Source: Eggerthellaceae bacterium
GTDB lineage: Bacteria > Actinomycetota > Coriobacteriia > Coriobacteriales > Eggerthellaceae
Reading direction: 5' to 3'
DNA length: 5,773 nt
Assembly (NCBI GenBank): GCA_017559045.1
Contig: JAFYTB010000120.1
Span: 1 to 5,773 of the forward strand
The position numbers and the translations under genes were made by a program. A model generated the notes under the pieces. That model had not been told where the DNA came from and ran no database searches. It saw nothing but the letters and a program-made list of their open reading frames with translations. Of the stretch, positions 1-5,714 are shown piece by piece. Within the stretch, counting starts at the first letter, position 1. Every line of letters begins with the position of its first letter.

Positions 1-1
1 C

Positions 2-763
2 CTCCTGCTCGACGTTACCCCGCTCTCCCTGGGCGTTGAGACCATGGGCGGCGTCTTCACCAAGATGATCGAGCGCAACACCACCATCCCCACCCGCAAG
101 ACCGAGATCTACTCCACCGCAGCTGACAACCAGACCTCCGTTGAGGTTCACGTTCTCCAGGGCGAGCGCCCCATGGCTGCTGGCAACAAGACGCTGGGCA
201 AGTTCCAGCTCCATGGCATCCCGGCTGCTCGCCGCGGCGTGCCGCAGATCGAGGTTACCTTCGACATCGACGCTAACGGCATCGTGAATGTTTCCGCTAA
301 GGACCTCGGCACCGGCAAGCAGCAGCAGATCACCATCTCCGGCTCCACCGCACTTTCCGACGACGAAGTCGATCGCATGGTGAAGGACGCCGAGCAGCAT
401 GCTGCTGAGGACGCTGCTCGTAAGGAAGAGGTCGAGCTGCGCAACAACGCTGACTCCCTGGTCCATGCAACCGAGCAGACCCTCGTCGAGCTGGGCGACA
501 AGGTCCCGGCAGACGCTAAGGCTCAGGCCGAGGCTGCTATCGCCGAGACCCGCACCGCACTCGAGGGCTCCGATATCGAGGCTATCAAGGCCGCAATGGA
601 GAAGATCCAGCAGGCTGGTTACAAGCTGGCTGAGGTTGTCTACTCCACCGAGGGCGCAGCAGGCGCTCAGCCTGGCGCAGGTTGCGCTGACTGCGGCGGC
701 TCTTGCAACGACGACACCATCGAGGCCGATTACGAGGTCATCGACGACAACGAGAGGAAGTAA
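2..763 (+). CDS. dnaK: DnaK (Hsp70) molecular chaperone, C-terminal 253 residues, 5' end outside the window
   Basis: This is the substrate-binding half of the cytosolic Hsp70 chaperone, which binds exposed hydrophobic peptide segments under ATP control. The visible frame opens in the conserved interdomain linker (LLLDVTPLSLG, visible residues 1-11), so the roughly 385-residue ATPase domain is off the left edge. The beta-sandwich peptide-binding domain covers about residues 5-113, with the family signatures RNTTIPT, STAADNQ, VLQGER, DIDANGIVNVSAKD and GKQQQITI. The helical lid follows at about 117-214. A flexible Gly/Ala tail leads to the acidic end DDTIEADYEVIDDNE. The implied full length, about 635-640 residues, is normal for DnaK. 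One oddity is a cysteine cluster (C228, C231, C235 of the visible part) in the tail, where most DnaK proteins have none. The gene ends two bases before the grpE start and heads the operon. Its identity is secure. Confidence 0.97.
   Translation, partial: LLLDVTPLSLGVETMGGVFTKMIERNTTIPTRKTEIYSTAADNQTSVEVHVLQGERPMAAGNKTLGKFQLHGIPAARRGVPQIEVTFDIDANGIVNVSAKDLGTGKQQQITISGSTALSDDEVDRMVKDAEQHAAEDAARKEEVELRNNADSLVHATEQTLVELGDKVPADAKAQAEAAIAETRTALEGSDIEAIKAAMEKIQQAGYKLAEVVYSTEGAAGAQPGAGCADCGGSCNDDTIEADYEVIDDNERK
753..758 (+). promoter_or_regulatory. Ribosome binding site deciding the GTG start of grpE
   Basis: AGAGGA lies at the very end of dnaK, about 7-8 bases before a GTG at 766. It supports that GTG over the in-frame ATG at 703, which would put 63 bases of GrpE inside the dnaK tail and give an Arg-rich N-terminus unlike GrpE. 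Its position inside dnaK suggests translational coupling. Confidence 0.75.
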
Positions 764-765
764 CC

Positions 766-1446
766 GTGACTACGCCCGAAAAAGACGAAGTCCGTAATCC
801 TTCCGATGAAGTGAACCAGGGCGCTGGCGAAACCATCCCCTCCTCGACCAGCGCCAATGAGGGTGCAGCGACCGACGAGAATGAGTCGGTCGCAACCCCC
901 GAAGCTGAGGAAGTCGAAGCTTCCATCATCGAAGAGGCCGAGGCTATTCTCGAAGGTGTCCTGGACGAGTCCGAGCTTGTCGCTCAGGCAAAGGCCGAGG
1001 CGGCTGACTGGCAGGACAAGTACATGCGCCTTCATGCCGAGTGGGATACCTATCGTCGTCGCATGAATGAGCAGCGTGAGGCCGAAAAGGTCCGCGCTAC
1101 TGAAAAGCTGGTTTCGGACATCATTCCCGTGCTTGACGATTTCGAGCGTACGGTCGAATACGCCGTGAACAATGGCGAGACGGGCCTGCTTGGCGGCGTC
1201 CAGGCTGTTTACAACAAGCTGGTGGACGTGCTGAAGCGCGGCGGTGTCGTGGTCGTCGACCCGGCTGGCCAGGCTTTTGACGCTCTTGAGGCCCAGGCTG
1301 TTGCCATGGTGCCCGATGACTCCGTGCCTGACGAGACGGTCGCCCAGGTGTATCAGAAGGGATACAAGATGGGCGTCAAGGTGCTCCGACCGGCTATGGT
1401 GACGGTTACCACTGGCGGCCCCAAGCGTGAGGCCGTGGAAGAGTAG
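766..1446 (+). CDS. grpE: GrpE, nucleotide exchange factor of DnaK
   Basis: GrpE is the homodimeric cytosolic factor that opens the DnaK ATPase domain to release ADP. From the GTG at 766 the protein has 226 residues, normal for an actinobacterial GrpE. Residues 1-70 are acidic and low in complexity, as in the disordered N-terminal tails of the family. The long dimerising helix runs from about 70 to 115 and contains the GrpE signature DKYMRLHAEWDTYRRR (85-100). The four-helix bundle segment LVSDIIPVLDDFERTVEYA (115-133) follows, then the C-terminal beta domain ending in GYKMGVKVLRPAMVTV (199-214), which is very typical. In the beta-domain motif usually written F-x-P-x-x-H-x-A, this protein has F171-D-A-L-E-A-Q-A178, so the usual Pro and His are both Ala. 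The gene begins two bases after dnaK, so the two are almost certainly cotranscribed. An upstream ATG at 703 was rejected as the start for lack of family similarity. Confidence 0.95.
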   Translation: MTTPEKDEVRNPSDEVNQGAGETIPSSTSANEGAATDENESVATPEAEEVEASIIEEAEAILEGVLDESELVAQAKAEAADWQDKYMRLHAEWDTYRRRMNEQREAEKVRATEKLVSDIIPVLDDFERTVEYAVNNGETGLLGGVQAVYNKLVDVLKRGGVVVVDPAGQAFDALEAQAVAMVPDDSVPDETVAQVYQKGYKMGVKVLRPAMVTVTTGGPKREAVEE

Positions 1447-1501
1447 CGGAATCTGCTTGGCGAATGCCATTTGGGATCCGCGCAGTTGAACACTTTACGA
1501 A

Positions 1502-1533
1502 AGGAGGGCGGGAGAATCACATCCCGCCCTTTT
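1502..1533 (+). terminator. Terminator-like hairpin in the grpE-dnaJ gap, possible attenuator
   Basis: A perfect 9-bp GC-rich stem, AGGGCGGGA (1505-1513) with TCCCGCCCT (1522-1530), encloses an 8-base loop. It can be extended at its base by two G-U pairs and one A-U pair. Four T bases (1530-1533) follow, partly in the stem. This has the form of an intrinsic terminator with a short T-tract. Because dnaJ, hspR and clpB follow with no obvious promoter, it more likely reduces transcription into dnaJ, or stabilises the 3' end of a dnaK-grpE message, than ends the operon. The hairpin is seen directly; its activity is inferred. Confidence 0.65.
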
Positions 1534-1540
1534 GCTAGAT

Positions 1541-1550
1541 AAAGGAGGTG
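1541..1550 (+). promoter_or_regulatory. Strong ribosome binding site of dnaJ
   Basis: AAAGGAGGTG is a near-perfect match to the 16S rRNA anti-Shine-Dalgarno sequence and sits 7 bases before the dnaJ ATG at 1558. A second copy of AAAGGAGG at 1500-1507 has no usable start codon at the right distance and lies partly in the stem of the preceding hairpin. Confidence 0.9.
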
Positions 1551-1557
1551 GAAGCGC

Positions 1558-2481
1558 ATGGCGGCAACGCCCGACTACTACCAGACACTGGGTGTTCCTC
1601 GTAATGCTTCGGCAGACGAGATCAAGAAGGCTTTTCGCAAGCTGGCGCGCACACATCATCCCGATGCCGGTGGCGATGAGGCCAAATTTAAGGAAATCAA
1701 CGAAGCTTACGAGGTTCTCGGCGATGAGAAGAAGCGTGAGCTTTACGACCAATACGGAACCGCCAATGCTAACCAGATTCCTCAGGGTTGGGGCGATATC
1801 TTTGGCGGCGGTTTTGGCGGCCAAGGCGGCGGCTTCGGCGGCAGCTGGTCTGACATTCTCGAGAGCATTCGCCGTGGCGAGGGCGCATTCGGCGGCTTCG
1901 GTGGTTTCGGCGGACAGCCTCGCGCACGTCGTGGCCAGGATATGAACGTCACGCTGAACGTTTCGTTTGACGAGGCTTTCAACGGTGTTGAAAAGCGCGT
2001 CACGGTTCGCATCCCCGGTAAGTCCGAGGCCGATACGTTGACCGTGAAGGTTCCTGCGGGTGCTGTCGACGGAGGTCGACTGCGCTTCAAGGGCAAAGGC
2101 GGCTTGGGCGAAAACGGCGGCGAGGCGGGCGATCTTCTGATCAACACGAAGATCGATCCCCATCCGTATTACGAGCGCGACATGGCCGACGTCATTGTCA
2201 CGCTGCCCGTCACAGTGGCGGAGGCGGCGCTCGGCGCACAGATCGTTGTTCCTGCGCCCGATGGAACGAAGGTGCGTGTCAGGGTGCCCGCGGGTACGCT
2301 TGATGGCAGCTTCCTTACTATCAAGGGCAAGGGCGCGCCCGATCTTAAGAATAAGGACAGCTTCGGCAACTTGAGGATCAAGGTCGAGGTTAAGGTTCCC
2401 CAGAACATGAATGAGGGCCAGAAGAAGGCTATGGAAGACTTCCTGGCGGCTACCACTGAGGACGTGAGAGCATGGCAGTAA
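1558..2481 (+). CDS. dnaJ: DnaJ/CbpA-type J-domain co-chaperone without zinc finger (class B)
   Basis: This Hsp40 co-chaperone binds unfolded substrate and stimulates ATP hydrolysis by DnaK. It has 307 residues. The J domain spans about 5-68 (DYYQTLGVPRNASADEIKKA onward) with the catalytic HPD loop at 34-36 and the helix IV region EKKRELYDQYG. A Gly/Phe region follows (77-119), containing two W-x-D-I-[F/L] motifs (W78-F82 and W97-L101) that resemble the DIF motif regulating Hsp70 access. The C-terminal barrels are CTD I (about 127-204) and CTD II (about 205-285), with the substrate-cleft signatures VKVPAGAVDGGRLRFKGKG and VRVPAGTLDGSFLTIKGKG. There are no cysteines, so the four CxxCxGxG zinc repeats of classical DnaJ are absent and the protein resembles CbpA or Sis1-type J proteins. 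The ATG is supported by a strong ribosome binding site. The 3' end overlaps hspR by 10 bases. It could equally be named cbpA or dnaJ1-like; its role as DnaK partner is inferred from domains and context. Confidence 0.93.
   Translation: MAATPDYYQTLGVPRNASADEIKKAFRKLARTHHPDAGGDEAKFKEINEAYEVLGDEKKRELYDQYGTANANQIPQGWGDIFGGGFGGQGGGFGGSWSDILESIRRGEGAFGGFGGFGGQPRARRGQDMNVTLNVSFDEAFNGVEKRVTVRIPGKSEADTLTVKVPAGAVDGGRLRFKGKGGLGENGGEAGDLLINTKIDPHPYYERDMADVIVTLPVTVAEAALGAQIVVPAPDGTKVRVRVPAGTLDGSFLTIKGKGAPDLKNKDSFGNLRIKVEVKVPQNMNEGQKKAMEDFLAATTEDVRAWQ
1804..1914 (+). repeat. Low-complexity GGC/TTC-rich repeats encoding the DnaJ Gly/Phe linker
   Basis: Two blocks (1804-1842 and 1888-1914) are built from reiterated GGC-GGC-TTC-type codons giving GGFGG units. 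They are separated by a non-repetitive 45-base segment encoding the amphipathic stretch SWSDILESIRRGEGA. The repeats could change length by slippage. They are part of the dnaJ coding sequence, not a mobile element. Confidence 0.7.
2458..2462 (+). promoter_or_regulatory. Ribosome binding site of hspR inside dnaJ
   Basis: GAGGA lies 9 bases before the hspR ATG at 2472, within the last codons of dnaJ. Together with the 10-base overlap it points to translational coupling of the repressor to dnaJ. Confidence 0.65.
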
Positions 2482-2861
2482 ACGATCGCAACCGACCGGT
2501 GTACATGATCAGCGTGGCGGCAGAGCTTGCCGGCGTGCATCCGCAGACTCTGCGCACGTATGAGCAGAAGGGCCTGGTGACGCCGCAGCGTACCAGCGGC
2601 AACACGCGTATGTATTCGCAGGCTGACATCGAGCGCCTCGAGCTCATCAACGAGCTCACCAGCGAGGGCATCAATCTCGCCGGTGTCATTCGCATTCTCG
2701 ACCTGCAGGGCCGTCTTGATGAGCGCGACGAGCAGATCGACGACCTGCATAAGCGCGTGCGTCGTCTCGCCGACCGCGTGCATGAGCTGGAGACCCGAGA
2801 GACCATCACCTCGCTCGTGCGCAAGAGCGATCTTCCGCCGCTCCTGTTTCCGCCCTGCTAA
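2472..2861 (+). CDS. hspR: HspR, MerR-family heat-shock repressor
   Basis: HspR is the autoregulatory repressor of the actinobacterial dnaK operon; in Streptomyces it binds HAIR inverted repeats with DnaK as co-repressor, so free DnaK reports folding stress. The 129-residue protein starts with a short tail. A MerR helix-turn-helix follows at about 10-32 (YMISVAAELAGVHPQTLRTY), then a wing with the conserved basic/aromatic pattern T-R-M-Y-S (45-49) and the HspR signature SEGINLAGVIRIL (64-76). Residues 78-110 are highly charged with regular hydrophobic spacing, as expected for the dimerising coiled coil. The short hydrophobic C-terminal end (LPPLLFPPC) finishes in a cysteine. There is no effector domain, as in other HspR proteins and unlike larger MerR activators. 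It overlaps dnaJ by 10 bases. No HAIR-like site is visible in the window. GlnR/TnrA-like or other MerR proteins are alternatives, but sequence and context both favour HspR. Confidence 0.94.
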   Translation: MAVNDRNRPVYMISVAAELAGVHPQTLRTYEQKGLVTPQRTSGNTRMYSQADIERLELINELTSEGINLAGVIRILDLQGRLDERDEQIDDLHKRVRRLADRVHELETRETITSLVRKSDLPPLLFPPC

Positions 2862-2875
2862 TCAACTGGCGGAAC
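2846..2875 (+). other. Stem-loop spanning the hspR stop codon
   Basis: TTCCGCC (2848-2854) pairs perfectly with GGCGGAA (2868-2874). One more G-C pair (2846 with 2875) forms if T2847 bulges. The 13-base loop contains the hspR TAA. No T-run follows, so this is not a typical intrinsic terminator. It may affect mRNA stability or processing between hspR and clpB, which is inference. Confidence 0.45.
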
Positions 2876-2902
2876 AAGCCGACAATGCAATTCCTCTGAA
2901 TT

Positions 2903-2909
2903 AGGAGGT
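2903..2909 (+). promoter_or_regulatory. Strong ribosome binding site of clpB
   Basis: AGGAGGT is followed by an AT-only spacer (TTTATA plus the adjoining T) and the ATG at 2916, an arrangement favouring high initiation. A small dyad, AATTC-CTCT-GAATT (2889-2902), lies immediately before it, and CCTC (2893-2896) could pair with GAGG (2905-2908) within the site. Confidence 0.9.
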
Positions 2910-2915
2910 TTATAT

Positions 2916-5606
2916 ATGAGACTCGACAAACTTGCTTTGACGGCTCAGGAGGCCTTCCAGGCTTCTCTTGGTATCGCCAGCGATGCTCAGGCGGCCGTCA
3001 TTGACCCCATCCATCTTCTGAAGGCGCTGCTTGATGCGGGGGAGAACAATCTTTCCGCCATCATCAAGCGTATCGGTGCCGATCCCGCCACGCTCGAGGC
3101 GAACGTTGACGCAGAGATCGCACGCATGCCGAAGTCCAATGGCGGCATGCCGATGTCCCTTCCCGGCAATGATCTTATCCGCGTTATCGACAATGCCGTG
3201 AAGATCGCCGAGAAGCTGGGCGACACCTACGCAACGAGCGAGCATCTGCTTATTGCCCTTTCCGAGGATAAGGGCGCAGCTGGTCGCGTGCTGAACGCCC
3301 AGGGTATTACTCGTAAGAACATCGAGAGCGCTTATGAGCAGTTGCGCGGTAACACCCGTGTGACGAGCCAGACTGACAAGACTCAGTTCGAGGCGCTGGA
3401 GCAGTACGGCCTCAACCTGACGCAGCAGGCTCGCGAGGGTAAGCTGGATCCGGTTATCGGCCGTTCCGAGGAAATCCGTCGTACCGTCCAGGTGCTTTCG
3501 CGTCGCACCAAGAATAACCCTTGCCTTATCGGTGAGCCGGGCACGGGCAAGACCGCCATCGTCGAGGGTCTTGCTCAGCGCATTGTGGCTGGTGACGTTC
3601 CCTCCAGTCTGCGCGATCGCGAGATCATCTCGCTTGACCTGGGCGCCATGATGGCCGGCGCGAAGTATCGTGGTGAGTTCGAGGATCGACTGAAGGCCGT
3701 TCTTCGCGAAGTCAAGGACAGCGACGGCCGCATCATTCTGTTTATTGACGAGCTGCATACCATCGTGGGTGCTGGCTCTTCGGGCGACAGTTCGCTCGAT
3801 GCCGGCAACATGCTCAAGCCCGCTCTTGCGCGAGGCGAGCTGCATGCCATTGGCGCTACGACGCTCGACGAGTATCGCAAGTACGTTGAGAAGGATGCTG
3901 CGCTTGAGCGCCGTTTCCAGACGGTGTTGGTGGGCGAGCCCTCCGTCGAGGACACCATTGCTATCCTGCGTGGCCTGAAGGAGAAGTACGAGATCCATCA
4001 TGGCGTGCGCATCACCGATGGCGCCATCGTCTCTGCAGCGGAGCTTTCCGATCGTTATATTTCCGATCGATTCCTGCCTGATAAGGCGATCGACCTTATG
4101 GATGAGGCGGCCAGCCGCCTGCGTATCGAGATCGACTCCATGCCCGAAGAGGTCGATGCTGCTGAGCGCAAGCTGACGCAGATGCAGATCGAGGAGCAGG
4201 CTCTCATGAAGGAGACCGATGCCGCTTCCGCCGAGCGTCTTGAGGCGCTGCGCCGCGATATTGCCACTGCCCGAGAGGCCCTCGATGCTCAGAAGGCTGA
4301 GTGGATGAGCGAGAAGGATGTCATCGTCGCCGTTCAGGAGATCAAGGCCGATCTTGATGCCGCACAGCTCGAAGAAGAGCGCGCAACGCGTGAGGGTGAT
4401 TTCGCTCTTGCTTCCGAGATTCGCTACGCTCGCATTCCCGAGCTTCAGCGTCGTCTTGAGGAAAGCGAGCGCCTGCTGAACGCTAAGCAGGAGGAAGGCG
4501 CTTTGCTCAAGGAGGAAGTGACCGAGGCTGAGATTGCCGAGATCGTTTCCGCATGGACGGGCATCCCGGTCTCCAAGATGATGAAGGGCGATATGGAGAA
4601 GCTCGTCGATCTTGAGGCACGTCTCCATGAGCGCGTCGTTGGTCAGAATGAGGCAGTGTCGGCGGTTGCGGGCGCTATTCGCCGTAGCCGCGCCGGTCTT
4701 TCCGATCCCAACAAGCCCATTGGCTCGTTCCTGTTCCTCGGTCCCACGGGTGTGGGTAAGACTGAGCTCGCTAAGGCGCTTGCCGTGTGCATGTTCGACA
4801 GCGAGAAGGCCATGGTTCGTATCGACATGTCCGAGTATATGGAGAAGTTCTCCGTGCAGCGCCTCATCGGCGCACCTCCGGGCTACGTTGGTTACGACGA
4901 GGGTGGTCAGCTGACTGAGGCTGTTCGTCGTAGGCCCTACACGGTGGTGCTGCTTGACGAGGTCGAGAAGGCTCATCCCGATGTCTTCAACGTGCTGCTG
5001 CAGGTGCTTGATGACGGTCGCTTGACCGATGGCCAGGGTCGTGTCGTGAACTTCAAGAACGCGATCATCATAATGACCTCGAACATCGGTAGCCAGATCA
5101 TCCGCGATCGCGCTGCCATGAAGGCTGAGACCTTCGGCGACGTGATGGCCGATGTGGCATCCATGACGCCTGAGGCAGCGGCCAAGAAGATGCTGGAGTT
5201 CTCCAACCTGCTGCAGGAGTCGCTCCGCCAGACCTTCAAGCCCGAGTTCCTCAACCGCATTGACGAGATCATCACCTTCGATGAGCTTTCGATTGCGGAT
5301 ATGGAGCCCATCGTTGAGCTGCAGATCAATGACGTGCGTGCTCGCCTGGCCGATCGTCACGTCACGCTCGATGTCACCCCTGCGGCTCTCGAGCATCTTG
5401 CCATCGACGGATTCGATCCCGTCTACGGCGCACGTCCGCTCAAGCGTCTCGTTCAGCGCCAGGTGGTCGATCGTATCGCCGAGAAGGTCATCACTGGTGA
5501 GCTGCATGATCGTGGTCACGTGCTTATCGATATCAATGCTGAGGGTGAGTACGAGTGTCGCGTCGAAGCGCCCATCAACTTCGACGATTTGCTGCTGTTC
5601 GGCTAG
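2916..5606 (+). CDS. clpB: ClpB, AAA+ protein disaggregase (Hsp100)
   Basis: ClpB is a hexameric cytosolic AAA+ motor that threads polypeptides out of aggregates for refolding with DnaK/DnaJ/GrpE. The 896 residues begin with the canonical MRLDKL. The N-terminal Clp_N domain covers 1-145. ATPase domain 1 has Walker A GEPGTGKT (206-213), pore loop AKYRGEFE around Y251, Walker B ILFIDE (274-279) and arginine fingers R332/R333. The coiled-coil middle domain, about 408-535, includes the RYARIPEL segment near Y504; it identifies ClpB rather than ClpC or ClpA and docks DnaK. ATPase domain 2 has Walker A GPTGVGKT (609-616), pore-loop tyrosine Y657 in GYVGYDEGG, Walker B VVLLDE (677-682), arginine finger R781 in FLNRID and sensor 2 GARPLKR (838-844). 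No IGF/IGL-type ClpP-binding loop is seen. Two differences from E. coli ClpB (857 residues) are a roughly 20-residue insertion around 731-765 and an extra C-terminal tail of about 13 residues. All catalytic residues are present. Confidence 0.98.
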   Translation: MRLDKLALTAQEAFQASLGIASDAQAAVIDPIHLLKALLDAGENNLSAIIKRIGADPATLEANVDAEIARMPKSNGGMPMSLPGNDLIRVIDNAVKIAEKLGDTYATSEHLLIALSEDKGAAGRVLNAQGITRKNIESAYEQLRGNTRVTSQTDKTQFEALEQYGLNLTQQAREGKLDPVIGRSEEIRRTVQVLSRRTKNNPCLIGEPGTGKTAIVEGLAQRIVAGDVPSSLRDREIISLDLGAMMAGAKYRGEFEDRLKAVLREVKDSDGRIILFIDELHTIVGAGSSGDSSLDAGNMLKPALARGELHAIGATTLDEYRKYVEKDAALERRFQTVLVGEPSVEDTIAILRGLKEKYEIHHGVRITDGAIVSAAELSDRYISDRFLPDKAIDLMDEAASRLRIEIDSMPEEVDAAERKLTQMQIEEQALMKETDAASAERLEALRRDIATAREALDAQKAEWMSEKDVIVAVQEIKADLDAAQLEEERATREGDFALASEIRYARIPELQRRLEESERLLNAKQEEGALLKEEVTEAEIAEIVSAWTGIPVSKMMKGDMEKLVDLEARLHERVVGQNEAVSAVAGAIRRSRAGLSDPNKPIGSFLFLGPTGVGKTELAKALAVCMFDSEKAMVRIDMSEYMEKFSVQRLIGAPPGYVGYDEGGQLTEAVRRRPYTVVLLDEVEKAHPDVFNVLLQVLDDGRLTDGQGRVVNFKNAIIIMTSNIGSQIIRDRAAMKAETFGDVMADVASMTPEAAAKKMLEFSNLLQESLRQTFKPEFLNRIDEIITFDELSIADMEPIVELQINDVRARLADRHVTLDVTPAALEHLAIDGFDPVYGARPLKRLVQRQVVDRIAEKVITGELHDRGHVLIDINAEGEYECRVEAPINFDDLLLFG

Positions 5607-5645
5607 CTTGCTAGACGCGCGTTTTACCTGGGTCGTTTAGATCGA

Positions 5646-5658
5646 CTAATTGAATTAG
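5646..5658. other. AT-rich 13-bp palindrome downstream of clpB
   Basis: CTAATT-G-AATTAG is a perfect dyad with a single central base, lying between the clpB stop and its terminator. With a one-base centre it is a poor RNA hairpin and looks more like a DNA-binding dyad, though chance is possible in an AT-rich spacer. Confidence 0.35.
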
Positions 5659-5662
5659 CTGC

Positions 5663-5700
5663 AAGAAGCGCTGAGTTTCCCCAGCGCTTCTTTGCTTTAT
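5663..5700 (+). terminator. Intrinsic terminator after clpB, end of the operon
   Basis: A perfect 11-bp stem, AAGAAGCGCTG (5663-5673) with CAGCGCTTCTT (5682-5692), has an 8-base loop and is followed by a T-rich tail (TTTGCTTTAT including the end of the stem). It begins 57 bases after the clpB stop and is in the right place to end the dnaK-clpB transcript. Confidence 0.85.
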
Positions 5701-5714
5701 GGGTCAACAACCCA

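Noticed and set aside
703..765. Upstream ATG start for grpE at 703
   Set aside because: It would add 21 Arg/His-rich residues encoded within the dnaK tail with no family similarity; the GTG at 766 has a well-placed ribosome binding site.
730..1470. A 246-codon - strand frame opposite grpE
   Set aside because: It is also in register with the sense codons and shows no domain; it is explained by codon bias.
1471..1541. Possible internal promoters before dnaJ (TTGGGA or TTGAAC as -35, TTTACG or TAGATA as -10)
   Set aside because: No pair combines a good -35 with a good -10 at 16-18 bases; matches to TATAAT are about three of six.
1495..2163. A 222-codon - strand frame opposite dnaJ, and another at 2169-2783 opposite dnaJ/hspR
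   Set aside because: Both lie over well-supported genes, have Ala/Leu/Arg-rich composition typical of antisense translation, and have no recognisable motif.
4601..4620. CTTGAG half-sites resembling HAIR, for example within clpB and grpE coding sequence
   Set aside because: They lack the following T and the matching ACTCAAG half at 7 bases, and arise from common Leu-Glu codons.
2910..5519. An 869-codon open frame on the - strand opposite nearly all of clpB
   Set aside because: Its codons align exactly with clpB codons on the other strand, so it stays open because clpB avoids TTA, CTA and TCA, as expected in a GC-rich genome. The translation shows no recognisable domain, whereas clpB is a full-length conserved protein.
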